Shown piece after piece: positions 35,101 to 47,424 of a stretch of DNA of 64,000 nt (position 1 is the stretch's first letter; each line of letters opens with the position of its first letter). Below the pieces are notes generated by a model that was not told the origin of the DNA, did no database searches, and saw nothing but the letters and a program-made list of their open reading frames with translations. Origin of the DNA: Phaffia rhodozyma (Eukaryota; Basidiomycota; Tremellomycetes; Cystofilobasidiales; Mrakiaceae). Position numbers and translations under genes: made by a program. The DNA lies in assembly GCA_014706385.1 (NCBI GenBank), contig JACGZH010000002.1, positions 1,116,001 to 1,180,000 of the forward strand, given 5' to 3'.

Positions 35101-38100
35101 TGACATGCTTCACGGCATCTATGTAGATCTGCGATCGAGAAATCAGGAATCGAATACATTGTGGAATGCGATGTGACTGATACAAGACCAGTTTACGGTA
35201 AGAAATCTTATATCCAATATCACTGCTTGGTCTCGTGAGCTGACCATATCTGCTCACTACGCTTACGTAGTCGATCCTGAATTTTGGGAGAAGGCATGCT
35301 TGAACCATCTATCTACTGTCATCAAGGCGGTCATTAATACCTAATCTTTATCTCCTTTCTCTAGATTTGTTTTAACTTGATTTCCAACGCTTTCAAATAC
35401 TGTCTCAAAGGACAAATCCGGGTGTATCTTCAATATCACACCAACTCAATCGAATTTGGAGTAGAGGATACAGGAGTTGGGATTCCCCGTAAGGAAGAAT
35501 TTGTATTCTATGTCTGATCTGATATGTCGAATAATAATCCAATTTATTGCTTTCTGAATGATTCCGTCGCTACAGAGGAGAATATACCTCATGTCGTCGA
35601 GCGATTCCACAGGGTTGCGTCAATTGGAAGATCTATTGAGGGGTTTGTCATCTGACATTGCCATCCTTCTTAAATGAACAAGTCTGAAGAAATCAAGGAT
35701 TTTCTTTGTATTCTTTTAATAGAACTGGGATAGGTTTATCATTGACTTCAGAACTTGTCAAACTGCATGGGTCAGTTATCTAGCATCGCCCGTTGCACGA
35801 TCATCAGAGGCGAGACTGACTCTCACTTATCCCTGATCTTTGTTCTCTCAGTGGTGTTCTGGATATCATCTCGAATAGTACGTATCCTGCACGTCGTTTG
35901 TTATCGTGACACAAAACCCGTGGAAACTATAAAGATTCATATTACGTATGTCTTGACACTACTACAGCTATCGATGAGTCTCCTACAGGGGATCATGGTT
36001 CGAAATTCATTGTCAAAATCCCTCTAGGAAACTCTCATCTACCCGCTGGTCGCGTTGTTGAAGACGGCGTTGTTGTCACGGATAGCACTCGAACTGGTAA
36101 TAGCCACGCTCATGGAATTATTGAAGAAGCTGCTCTATGGTCGAGCGAGAACACGTCGTCTATTAATTCGACTGTTAAAGACTCGGACACGTTACATGGT
36201 CAAGGATCATCCTCGATCCCGGAAAGTGATCCAAGTTCCTCAGTGCCTACGGCGAGTTCGTCAACGTTCAGTAGGATGGATCCGTCCACTTTGTTTTGGA
36301 GCAAGAAAGATTTGATCTTGATTGTAGATGTGAGTGACCTTCTTCGGTTGTTCCAGTCTCTTCCTCCTCTCGATTACCTTGACATAATGTTTACAAAGAT
36401 ATGTTTTGTCCATATTGAAAATCTATATTTACTTACGAATTTGCAGGACAACCAAGATATGAGATCATACTTGGTCTCTATTCTTTCCCAATACTGTAGA
36501 GTCATACAGGCAGTGGATGGTCAAGATGCGTATAATCTCGCTTGTCTCCATCAGCCTGATCTTATCATCTCCGATAGTATGTTTCATCACTTCACATTCC
36601 CAAATCGAGTGCCTGTCTATCGGACTCATCTCGTATACTTTTTGGCGTTTGCTCAGTCATGATGCCTCATGCGGATGGATATGACCTGATTCAACTACTT
36701 AAAGGTACGAACTCTGAAGTCGCTTTGATCCCAGTAATTTTGAGTCAGTTCTCATTTTCTTTGTCCTGTCTCCGGTTTATACCAGGTTCGGTCTAATACT
36801 GATCGATATCCATGTTTATAGTCACTGCCAAGGCAGGCCCAGAAGATGTCGTGAACGGGTTACTGATGGGCGCTGAGGGTAAGCATATCCTACAAATGAT
36901 AGATGACCTATTGGATCCGTATTCATTTGCTTGTTCAATTCCTAGATCATCTTTCTAAACCTTTTAGTTCTAAGGTTCTCAGTATGCAGGCTTTTCCTTT
37001 CTTCTAAACCCTCTTGATGTTATTCTGATCTTTCAACTCTCCGCTTTCACATTACAGTCGCTCGATCTCACCTTCAGGTCTGTTCAATTATATCTCCGAC
37101 TCACAAATATTATTTGATGCTGACAATTTTTCGTAATTTTTCGTCTCAGATGCAAATGGGCAAACGTTTGTACATGGTTCGAGTGTAACCAGGCTCATAG
37201 CCGCACGTTACTAATTCAGGTCCTTTCTTCTCCTTATAGGACGTATTGAGCTCGAAAGAAAATTTGCCGAGTGAGCTTTTCTCGCTGTCAAAAGAAATTG
37301 ATCTTGTGTTGATGTTCTTCTCCTTTTTTTTTTTTTGTAGACGCACGCTAGAATTGCACGTTAGAATGAATGAAGCCGAGCAAAGTAGAAATGAAGCAAT
37401 CGAACGTAAGCAAATCGAAGTTTGGTACTACGCATAAAAACACGTGTTACTTATTATTTAGATATTAACCTCCGAGATCTGTTTCGACGTAGAAAAACGA
37501 CAACAAGAACTTTTGGTCGATGTCACCAGGTATACATCTTTTCCCGATGATTAGATTGTTGTGGAAGACGTGCTAATCTTGGCCTTCGACATACACATCT
37601 TCGACCAGTCATGAGATCCGTAATCCTGTGTCTGCCATTCTTCAGAACGCTGGGCTATGTAGAGAAAACCTGAATTGTAAGTCTTGGTCAAACTGTGGTG
37701 AGCGTACATACCTTGACTAATTAGCTTTCGTACACCTAGTCTTACATGGCGAGTTACAGAAGGCTTTTAATTCCCGCGAAGGGCTTCGCCCCACGTCGAG
37801 TTTGCTCTGTATGCTTGAAGAAGATATAGGTGAGTATCTGTCATTATGCATCGTTTGCGCGTTGTCATATGAACTGGTTTTAAACTTGGCTTCTGTGATC
37901 AGATGCCCTGGATGCGATCTATACTATGGCCCTCTCCCAAGAAAGGATTGCTAATGATGTCCTAAGTGTAAGTAATCTTTGTGATTTCAACGTAAAACAC
38001 AACCATTTTTCAACCGCTGATTTCAAACATATATCCACAGCTTGCTCGTATACAATTGTCGACCTTCGAGTAAATCAGTCCCATGCGAATCATTGGGAAC

Positions 38101-40316
38101 GACAGCGAGAAAGTCTGACTTCTTTTTGTTTCCATTACAGTATCTTCCCAATTCAGATGGATCTCATGAAGGAAGTAAAACGGATTGTCTCCACGTTTGC
38201 AAGTGAATGTCGTCTGAAGCGAATCAATCTAACAATCGAATTTGGGCAAAGTCTTCTTGGTCTTCAGAAGCTCGGATTCACAAAGTATCACTTTTCTGCC
38301 AAATGTGATGTCCTCTCCCTCGAAATATTGTCAATCTCATCGTCGATGGCTGTATCTCCACAACAACAGGATATTTGCAGATCCGGGACGGCTCAGTCAG
38401 GTTGTTGTGAATTTGCTTTCGAATGCTATCAGGTATGTATATTAGAAGATTTTTGTACTTTCAATATCCGCGGTGCTACGAGTGGCTCATGTTGGCTCTT
38501 TGCTAGATTTACTGCTACGTCTACTCGGAAAGAAATTACTGTGTCTATCGAGGTTCGAAAAGATGCTCCGCAAGATGACCGATGCTTACCCCCTACGGCC
38601 GAAATCCGCCCGGTTGAGTTTCAAAGTTCCTTGGATAAAGATATCTACATCTACGGAGCAGGTCTGTAGTGATCCTTGCACTTCATTCAATTTCTCAGTC
38701 TGACCCTCCTGTTTTCTGCACATCACTTTTCAGTCTCAGACACAGGACCTGGTTTGACAGCGCAACAGCTTTCGCAGCTCTTTCAACGATGTATGTGAAT
38801 TTATATGATTCTGATCAACAGACCTTTGGCAAACTTTGCTTATGTCGCACCCCTTCGTTTTCAAAAACAACAGTCAAACAAGCCTCACCTCAGACTCATG
38901 CTGGTAAGTTTCTTCTGTAAACTGTGACCTGGAGCTGACAGATGATACATAATCATAAGATGTTCATTTCTATAAAAACATTTTACAGTCTTTGGCGGGT
39001 CCGGGCTAGGATTGGTATGTGTCTTCCACTTGTGTTGAAATATGTTGTCTTTTCTCTATCAACTTTTTTTTCCTTCGATTGACAAAACTTCACATATAAT
39101 TCTTTTGGGGGTCTCAATTGAACAGTATGTCTGCCGGCGCATATGTGAACTTATGGATGGAAAGATCGAGGTCGTGTCTGAACCTGAGCAAGGCAGCAGT
39201 ATGTACCGAACCGAGTCTTTCTCGCCTGTAAACAACTATATCGTCTTTAGCTATTTCCTCATTCGAAATTTCTTAGCTTTCCGGTTTTATGTCAGAGCTG
39301 CGCTGGTCCCAATGTCTGCTCCAACAGATCGAGATTTGGAAATTCTATCCGTCGTGTCGACGTCAATAACAACTCCTCCGATCGAGAGTCCTGCAATCGT
39401 CTTGTCTGACCCTTTTGCAGTCAAAATGAGCACTGTCCTGATCGTGGAAGGTATATTTGTGTACTCCTGGCTGTATCATGCAAGAGATGTAATCAGCTGA
39501 CCATATATTGATGATTGAATCTGATTTTGGCTTGTAGACAACCTGATTAACCAAAAGGGTACGTCTTCATGTCTCGATCAGTATGATTCTTCATAGTTTT
39601 TTGATTCTGACTATCTTGATCGACTTGGTGAGCAGTGTTAAGAAGACAGCTTGTAAAGGCGCAGTTGATGGCCGATGTGGCTGATAACGGGCAGATAGGG
39701 ATTGATCTCATCATGGCTGCCGCAGCTTTGGGCTTCCAATATTCAGTTATCCTGATGGATTTAGAGATGCGTATGTGTCATCCAATAAGACTCTTCTTCT
39801 ACTGTCTTTTTAACGAAGATGGCTAAACATCGATATTTTGACCTCTTATAGCTGTGATGGACGGTGTAAGTAGAGTGCCTCGTCACGCTGTCGCTATCAG
39901 GATTGCGATCGGAATCTGATTTCTATTCCTGTTTTTGATCTTTAGTTGACTGCTATCCGAAAGATACGAGAAATGGAAGCCTCTGGCGAGCTTGCCCAGC
40001 GAAACACTGTCTATGCGCTCACTGGAAACGCCAGGTCTGTTCGTTTGTCTGCTGGTATTCTAGTAAAGACCATATCTAAAGTTGATCACTCGCTTTCAAA
40101 CGTAAATTCTCAACAGACAAGGCCAGATTGAACAGGCACTCCAAATGGGAATGGATGAAGTGATCATCAAGCCATATCGGATCGGTTCGTTCTCTCGTTC
40201 TGCCATCTTTTCTCTACAAATCCTTTATATGTGTACTAAGATCTGACATACCGCTTCCTTGGCAAATACTGTCTGTAGATGATCTCCTCTCCAAACTCCG
40301 TCTTTTAGACATCTAG
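32114..40316 (+). CDS. double hybrid histidine kinase (Tco2-like), paralog 2
   Basis: It has the same domain order as the minus-strand kinase, so the two are paralogs. The N-terminus is PLIQFLRANAFPSIIL and LRLIWANPAA. The PAS-like part has TSLGPKSEWPQSLLTAL, WWGPEFLMIYNDSHAEMSG and, after splicing a small exon, ENVMYKGGTVHRTNDLLFL. A GAF-like part with a long Ser-rich insert (about 33780-34070) follows. HisKA1 is FFSNVSHELRTPLTLIAG (34708). HATPase1 has LISNAFKYCLKG, EDTGVGIP and GTGIGLSLTSELVKLHGG. REC1 has LILIVDDNQD, PDLIISDIMMPHADG and HLSKPFSS. HisKA2 is VDVTSHEIRNPVSAIL (about 37600). HATPase2 has LLSNAIRFTATS, SDTGPGL and GSGLGLYVCRRICELMDG. REC2 has STVLIVEDNLINQK, VILMDLEMPVMDG and KPYRIDDLLSKLRLLDI, then TAG. 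All key residues appear intact. Probably soluble. The role, by analogy with Tco2, is stress sensing through the His-Asp phosphorelay. Confidence 0.88.
39852..39865 (+). other. 14-nt microexon in kinase 2
   Basis: CTGTGATGGACGGT, preceded by TTATAG and followed by GTAAGT, joins GAGATGC to TTGACTGCT. The result is MPVMDG LTAIRKIREME in REC2. It is equivalent in size, phase and position to the microexon in the minus-strand paralog. Confidence 0.88.
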
Positions 40317-40803
40317 TCTTTTCTATCTGTCGTCTTTCATGGTGCTGCATCCTTTTTTTTTTACTTATCCATTATTATCATCATTTTCATACAACTTCTG
40401 TCCCCTTACCATACCTTCAATCGTTTTCGTTAAGCACAGTATTTCCTTCCAATCTCTCTCTTCTGGTAATCTATTCTCAAACCTCTTTCAGTTTCTGTGT
40501 GCTACAGTGTGTTGTATGTTCTTCTATATCAAGCTTGGTGACTCAATCATCGTCTTACGATACATCATGTTTCCTTGTGCCACTGTTCTCGACCATGTCA
40601 ACCAAAGAGCTCGAACTTCATGCAGCCACTTCTGTAACCCACTGCGGGTCACATGTCTCTTATCCTTCTCCGTTACTAACACAGCTCACGCACCCAATGT
40701 GTTAGGATCCAGGTTCAAAGGGAAATGGAAAGGATACGAAGTTCGCAATCAGGAGGGAAATGTGGCTGGCAAGGAGGGAGTTCAGACTCTCTTGCTTGAG
40801 TGG

Positions 40804-41118
40804 TTGTGACTCTTAAAAATTAGGGAGCTCTTTGGGATATTCTAATGATGGAGTCACACAGACAACAGTTGATTATATCCAGTTCTTCTGAATGTAGACC
40901 TTCGCAACTGATTCTTCCAAGCTAATTCTCTGATCCTGAATCTCTGAATCTGATTCTCTAGTTCTAATTCTGATCCAGAGATTCAGGATCAGAGAATTAG
41001 CTTGGAAGAATCAGTTGCGAAGGTCTACATTCAGAAGAACTGGATATAATCAACTGTTGTCTGTGTGACTCCATCATTAGAATATCCCAAAGAGCTCCCT
41101 AATTTTTAAGAGTCACAA
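40804..41118. repeat. perfect 143-bp inverted repeat with 29-nt spacer
   Basis: The left arm (40804-40946, starting TTGTGACTCTTAAAAATTAG) and the right arm (40976-41118, ending with its exact reverse complement) match at all 143 positions. The spacer is 40947-40975. As RNA or single-stranded DNA it would form a long hairpin. Just outside, CTTGC and GCAAG extend the pairing after a short mismatch. No clear target-site duplication is seen. It could be a foldback or MITE-type element or the product of a local inverted duplication. Confidence 0.95.
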
Positions 41119-41747
41119 GGGCGCAAGGTGGGGAGATTGAAAGGCCAAGATCGATATCACACAGGGGACGATAGTACTAGGGAGCAACAAAGGATCCATG
41201 TTCTGGAGACTATGCTACGGGTGTCAAAGGAGGCTTGTCTTGTGCATCCTTCTCGAACTCCAACGGTTAAGCATAAGAAGATGATCACAGAAGGTGCTAG
41301 AAGCGCTTGCGCTGGAAGATCATAATTCTGTATGTCGATGTATCAAGAGAGCATAAGGAATAACAGCAGGACAAGCGACAGAAGAAGAAGGTTACCGGGG
41401 TGTAACACTCAGATCAAGTTCCTGACACAATGCTATTGCTTTATCATCTGCACATGGCTTGATCGAACATATCATCTCCTTTATGAGTATGCCGACTCTG
41501 CCACACCGTCCATTTATCTCTCTATAGATTTGCCTCTCTATCTGATGATCTCTACCTAATGATCTCTGTCTGTGGAATGTAGAGCCTCCACGACGTTGTT
41601 CATCGTGACCGACGATTACTCAAACCGATCAAATAGGTTTGAATGCAAAAAACCAGGCATCGATCTCTACAGCTGATAAGATACAAAGAAGTCGGGGTGA
41701 CGAGGATAATCTTCTGCACCATCAGTGATGTTGGTGTCTGAAGCAGC

Positions 41748-41925
41748 TGCTGCTGCTGCTCCGGCTGCCGAAGCTGAAGCTGACGCCGTCGCTGCCCCAT
41801 CGATGGGGAAAGACTGAACCCATGAGCCATAAGATCTTGGTGGTTTGCAGCCGGAAGGCATCCTAGTGCAGAAGAGCCATGCATCGACCACCAATAATTA
41901 CGGTTACCTTCCAGTAACCAATGCC
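41748..41925 (-). repeat. dispersed repeat, copy B (inverted)
   Basis: The reverse complement resembles 29085-29225: TTGGTGGTCGATG, then ACTAGGATGCC, then a near-identical block starting GGCTGCAAACCACCAAG and ending at CATCGATGGGG. It carries a longer CAG/GCT-type run (about 41740-41765) than copy A. It lies 1.4 kb after kinase 2. Confidence 0.8.
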
Positions 41926-42093
41926 ATATAGTTATTATGTTATATCTCCGGAAGGGACAGCTAGTGATGAGACTGCCTCTGACAGCCGATGTTGAGAGTT
42001 CTTCACCCATCTCTGAAGGTGTCACTCTACTACAACAACTTGAAATCGTTTGTTTGGATCAATTGAGCGGCGCTTGATAAGTCTAATCGCCTC

Positions 42094-44040
42094 ATGACAA
42101 GCATATTAAGCGAGAGGCAGAAGGATGAGCTGTACGTCTATTCACTTGTCTATGTTCCGGTCTCTTGAATTAAACAAACGCCTAGATCTTCTTTTGGCTA
42201 CCCTATCATCGTTGTTTATCTCTCCACTTCGGACGACATGTTCGGACAACCTGGAATTCAAAAAAAGCCACAAGTCCATTCTTGACTATCTCTATAATTC
42301 TGGCCTAACGTCTTCGTACGATGCTTTCCGAGCAGAAACCAGTCAGCAGGACTTTGTCCCGGATTCTAAGTCAAAACACGCTGGGTTACTCGAGAAGAAA
42401 TGGACGTCTGTGATCCGATTGCAGAAAAAAATCATGGATCTTGAGAATCGAAATGCTTCCTTGTTAGAAGAGCTCTCTTCGGCCCCTTCATCTCGTCGAT
42501 CAGCATCACAAGTAGACTGGATCCCACGAACACCAGCCAGGCACGTTTTGGCCGGACATCGGTTGCCAATCACCCGGGTTGCATTCCATCCGATATACAG
42601 TGTACTAGCGACAGCTAGTGAAGATTCAAGCATCAAGATCTGGGATTGGGAGACAGGTGATTTTGAACGAACCCTTAAGGGTCATACAAAAGCTATTCAA
42701 GATGTAGACTTCGACCCGAAAGGAAACTATTTGGGTAAATCTTCAGCCTCCGTTCCCGAAATTTTTGGTCTTGACAAGTAGCTAATTTAGTTTCATCCTC
42801 ATGCATATAGTGACATGCTCTTCGGATCTTACTATAAAACTTTGGGATACTCAAAATGAATACAAAAACGTCAAGACCCTCTATGGTCACGATCATTCTG
42901 TCTCAAGCTCTCGATTTCTACCTTCGGGAGATTTCATCGTCAGCGCGAGTCGTGATCGTACGATCAAAGTTTGGGAGGTTGCAACAGGGTAGGCTAATAA
43001 TTCTCTCTGTAGACTATCTCGAATATGACATGGACAGTGTGCTAATGGCTTGCGATCCGTCATATTTCTCAGATTTTGCGTAAAGACTCTCAATGGGCAT
43101 TCTGAATGGGTTCGTTACGTCGTTCCAGCAGATCAAGGAAATCTGCTCGTCAGCTGTTCGAACGATCAGGTATGTCCAACTATGTTTCATCTCAGTTGAT
43201 ATTTTTTATAATTTTCATAAACGTGTCATATTGAGTATGTCATTTTCTTCTATCCTCTCAGACTGCAAGGATATGGGATTCATTGTCAGGGGATACTAAG
43301 ATGGAGCTTCGTGGACATGAACATGTGGTAGAGGTAGCTGTGTTTGCTCCTGTTAGATCATATGCCGCCATTCAGGAGCTGGGTGGAATAAAAGTCAGAT
43401 TTTTTCTTACTAAAAGATGACATTGAGCAGTGAACCTCGGCTCAACGGTGTATTTCATCTTATTAGAAACAGAATAATTCAAAAGACGACCGAGCAAAAG
43501 CTTCTGGAGGATTTGTCGCTACTGGCTCAAGGGACAAAACCATCAAAATCTGGGACACCACAACGGGGCAATGCTTACGAACATTGGTAAGATATGCATC
43601 CCCGTATATCATTCGAAATAAGCCTACTGATTCTTGATTCCAACTGTGATGATACATGGGTAGGTGGGCCATGAGAACTGGGTCCGCGCGCTCGCCTTTC
43701 ACCCTAACGGCAAATTCCTCTTCTCTGCGTCGGACGACAAGACCATTCGGATATGGGATCTTCAAACCGGACGTTGTACAAAGTCATTAGATGCGCATGG
43801 CCATTTTGTGACATGTATGGCTTGGGGAAGAACGGTCGTATCTGGGGCTGCTGCTGGGGGAGATGGCAAAGGTGCATCCGAAGCAGCTGGGAGCGATCGG
43901 TTGGTGAACGTGATAGCGACTGGTTCAGTTGATCAGACGGTCAAGGTAAAGTGATCCTCTTTCAGCGCTTATTCGGGCTGACGGCTTAGAGACATAAGTG
44001 CTGATCCTCTTTGGTTTGGTTCTAGATCTGGACACCTTAG
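42094..44040 (+). CDS. PAC1: Pac1/LIS1, nuclear distribution WD40 protein
   Basis: About seven exons. LIS1 binds dynein with NudE and targets it to microtubule ends for nuclear migration. Exon 1 (ATG at 42094) gives [13 protein letters not shown], which is completed after the first intron by [20 protein letters not shown] to form the LisH dimerisation motif. A coiled coil follows ([20 protein letters not shown]). Seven WD40 repeats then run to the end: [91 protein letters not shown] and [18 protein letters not shown]. An Ala/Gly-rich insert of about 25 residues sits in the last blade (about 43850-43900). The start is fixed by the LisH motif. Length and order fit the family. Confidence 0.95.
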
Positions 44041-44673
44041 ATCTCTAATACTCAAGTCTTCTACCTTCCTGATCGTTAATTGTCCGTTTATTGTCTACCG
44101 TCAATTCGCTACAAACTATGTCACAGGCGCATACACTTCACCTTCCATGATGATAGAATTCTGAGGCACGGAATGAGCTCTCCTTTTTATGTCAACCACG
44201 ACGGCAATATTGATACCTTCATCAAGACTTTGTGCCTTTTCTTCATTGAACTTTTCGTTGAATGTTTCGTTCAACCATTTGACTTCTCCTTTTCTATATA
44301 ATTACTTTTATGACACCCGTGGTGCTTCTTAGTTGTCTTAGTAATTGATACCCTTTTGATTGTTGCATCACCACAAATTTTCATCAATTTTTAAAACCTT
44401 GTTTCACGATATGGTTGGGATAATATTATGTTGCCGAACGAACTCGTTCATCTTTTGACGGCTGTAAAAACGTTTTTGGCTGGTCAGACATGTGAGATGA
44501 TAGAATAGTTGTTTACAATAAAAACTAAGATTCAGAGGAAAAATTGACCGTTACATATGGGGAAGCAGAGGAATTTATGTACAGGTGATAGAGTCTGATG
44601 AGCCATAGGTCTTACCTCCATTTACTCATCCTCTTCCTTTATCTTTCACTTTGACAATCCATCCATCTTCAAC
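44041..44673. other. intergenic region, PAC1 3' end and RCC1 promoter
   Basis: A 633-bp gap, AT-rich with several T runs. No gene, RNA gene or repeat is recognised in it. Confidence 0.4.
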
Positions 44674-47424
44674 ATGCCTCCTAAAAGTCAGTCCTCCTTC
44701 CTTTCTTCTTTGAAATCCACTTAGATGGTGTTCATCGAGTGTCATTCCTTTTCCTTTGACTTGGTATTTAAAACGCGTTCCTTAGAAGACAGCAAGCCTC
44801 CTTCGTCTCGTATTTCCAAACGACTCTCTGTCGCTCCCAAGCCTGCTACTCCCGTCAAAAAGACCATCAAGACCAAGCCTGCCTCTAAGGTTGGTAAAGA
44901 AGCCCCATCCGATGCTGACATGAGTGAATCACCTAAAAAGACGGAGACGAACGGAACCGCTACTGTCACTACTAGTAATGGAACGGCTGGCCTGAAGAGA
45001 AAGAGAGCATCATCTGTGAGCAAAGCTCCTGCTCCCCGACGATCTGTTGGCCGACCGTCCGTTGGTGGAGCTGCAAAGAAAGTAAAGGTGGTCGTGAATG
45101 AGATTCCTCAACCTCCCCGTCAGTCGCGTCTTTTTTCTCCTTCCTACGGAACCGAATCTCGTCTCTGCCTCTCGGGAGGATAATGTGGCGGATCCTTTCA
45201 TCCAGGATTTCTTCGTCTACGCCAAGCTAAATCAACACGCGACATTTGCTCGATTTGCTCGATTTACTCTCATCATGGGATAGTGTCTAACGGCCCGGCC
45301 CGGACTGTGTTTATCTTTGGTACTGGCGATATGGGCGCGCTGGGTTTGGGTACCGAAGAGTTGGGAGAGATCACTCGACCCCGGTTGCATACGTGTAAGC
45401 CTGTATCTTCCCTTGTTCTTCCTGTGGCAACAACTAAACTTTTTTTTGCTGATTATTACGTTTGTTCCTTTTATATCACGTTTGTTACAAAAAGGGTTCG
45501 AGGCTGGAATAAAGGAAGGGAAGTTTGGAGGAGTTGGAAAAGGAATCGAGGAGGCTGTTGCGGGCGGTATGCACACGCTCGTCATCGACGCCGAGGGCAA
45601 GGTCAGTATCAACACTTTTTGTGTTCCATATTGCTGGCCGAAATCATGATGAAAGCTCAACGACACGCTTCTTCCTCATTCTTTCGCTAGGTCTGGTCCT
45701 GGGGTGTCAATGATAACGCCTCTCTCGGTCGAGTCACTGCTGGTGTTGAGGACCCTGAAAACCCGGGAGAGATCATCGACACCGAGGTCCTCGAGACAGA
45801 ACCAATGACGGTTACCAAGCTTGTTGAGGCAAAATTCCGAGCTGTCAAGGCTGCTGCTGGAGACAGTGTTTCCGTTGTAGTCGGTCAGGAGGGAGATGTC
45901 CGAGCGTGGGGATCTTTCCGAGTACGTCTTACTTGTAAGAAAGATCTGGAAAATAGCTGGTTTGCTTACACATATCGGTCGTCTTTTGGGATTGTGGTTT
46001 ATAGTCAGGCGAGGGTTTGCTTGGGTTTGACGGTGTGCCTGGCTCATCCAAGATTCAGTTTGACCCGATCCCACTCCCGGCAATTTCGAACCTCCGATTT
46101 TCCTCCGTAGCTTGCGGAACGGATCATGTATTGGCCCTAACTATCGACGGTCTCGTCTACGTCTGGGGTAACGGTCAACAGAACCAGCTGGGTCGACGGA
46201 TCATCGAAAGGCGAAAGATCAACGGACTCTCTCCCGAGAGACTCGCTCTGAGAGACATTGTTCATATTGGCGCTGGTTCTTACCATTCGTTTGCCGTCAA
46301 CAAGCACGGTCAGGTCTATGCTTGGGGTTTGAACTCGTTGAGACAGACCGGGGTTTCGGAGAACAGGGGCGGAGCCGAAGAGATCATCCAGACTCCTACA
46401 CTGGTGGATGCGCTCGATCCCGAACTGCATGGTGGAAGCAAAGTCGTGAGCATCAGTGGAGGAGAGCATCACACAATCTTCTTGTTCGACAACGGTGAGG
46501 TCTGGGGCTGTGGAAGAACTGATGGTTCACAATTAGGTTTGGGACCGGAACATCCGGCTGCGAAAGAATTGGAGGAGAGGAAGAAGGAACAGCTGGAGCA
46601 GATCATGGAGGAGAGAAAGGCCAAGGCTGCAGCGGCTGTCGATGAGGGAGACGAATATGCGTTGCTGGCTGCTCCTCCTGCTGTCGACGAATACATCCCG
46701 GAGCCTGTCCAGGTAAGTTTACTGAAATGCGTGTCTCCGAAGTAGATTGTCTAACGCGCTTATCGATTTATTTTCATCAATGAATTTGACTTGGGTACTT
46801 CTTCCTCGATAGCTGTTCTTCCCTCCTCCTCCGACTGAGTCAGATCCTGCCCCTGCTTTCTCTCCCTACCCGAGCTCGGCCGAAGAGTATTCTGCGCACC
46901 CTATGATTGCCATCTCCGCTGGTACTCAACACAACCTAGCCGTCTCCAGAGACGGAAATGTCTATGCGTGGGGATACGGAAGTAAGTTTTCTCTGTTTCT
47001 CGCTACAGTAACTGCATGTATCAACAAAACTGATTCACTGAATCGCCCTTCCTTCCCTCTATCAACAAAAAAAAACTTTTAGACCAGTGCCAACTTGGAC
47101 TTGGACCTGATGTAGAAACCGCCCCTGTGCCAGCTCGAGTTCGAAGCAAGGTACGTGTAGATCCTTGTTTTCATACGCTTCCCGCCTGAAAATCTTGATT
47201 TGTATACTGATCGCCCTTGAGAGGACACGCCTTGTTGTAACAACCAGGTCTTGAACGACTTCAAAGTCATTGATGCTACGGCAGGAGGGTACGCATTCAT
47301 ATCTGACTGTCTACCAAAAAAAAACAGTAGCTCTCTTACTCTTAACTGATGACCTGCATTGGACTTTTTTTTCCGTCTGGATCATAGACTGCACTGCGTG
47401 TTGGTGGCCGTTCGAAAAGAATGA
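44674..47424 (+). CDS. RCC1-family Ran guanine nucleotide exchange factor
   Basis: About nine exons. RCC1 (Srm1/Prp20 in budding yeast, Pim1 in fission yeast) sits on chromatin and loads GTP on Ran. Exon 1 is only 13 nt (MPPK). The N-terminal tail is basic and lists features of nuclear import and DNA binding (KKTIKTKPASKVG, LKRKRASS, PRRSVGRPS, GGAAKKVKVVV). The seven-bladed RCC1 propeller follows: VFIFGTGDMGALGLGTE, GGMHTLVIDAEGKVWSWGVND, GEGLLGFDG, VACGTDHVLALTIDGLVYVWG, IGAGSYHSFAVNKHGQVYAWG, SISGGEHHTIFLFDNGEVWGCG and AISAGTQHNLAVSRDGNVYAWG. A Lys/Glu/Ala-rich helical insert (about 46565-46670) interrupts one blade. It ends VDATAGGLHCVLVAV-type, as usual. The catalytic-face histidines and aspartates typical of the family are seen. 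The mid exon join at 45119/45287 is inferred. Confidence 0.93.

Larger units (their letters stand above)
40317..42093. other. 1.8-kb gene-poor region with inverted repeats
   Basis: Between kinase 2 and PAC1. It starts with the kinase 3' untranslated region, followed by a perfect 143-bp inverted repeat (40804-41118), unrecognised DNA with short frames, and copy B of the dispersed repeat (41748-41925). An open frame at 40339-40809 has no protein-like features and ends at the palindrome. The last stretch (about 41930-42093) should be the PAC1 promoter. Confidence 0.55.

Noticed and set aside
40339..40809. 156-codon plus-strand frame after kinase 2
   Set aside because: It begins in what must be the 3' untranslated region, has random hydrophobic composition and ends at the palindrome. 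No motif or splice-linked continuation.
29085..41925. Inverted repeats around kinase 2 as terminal repeats of one giant transposon carrying the kinase
   Set aside because: The kinase is a normal host-type gene with a paralog next door. The repeats are not at clean element ends and no transposase is visible. Kept only as a flanking-repeat observation.
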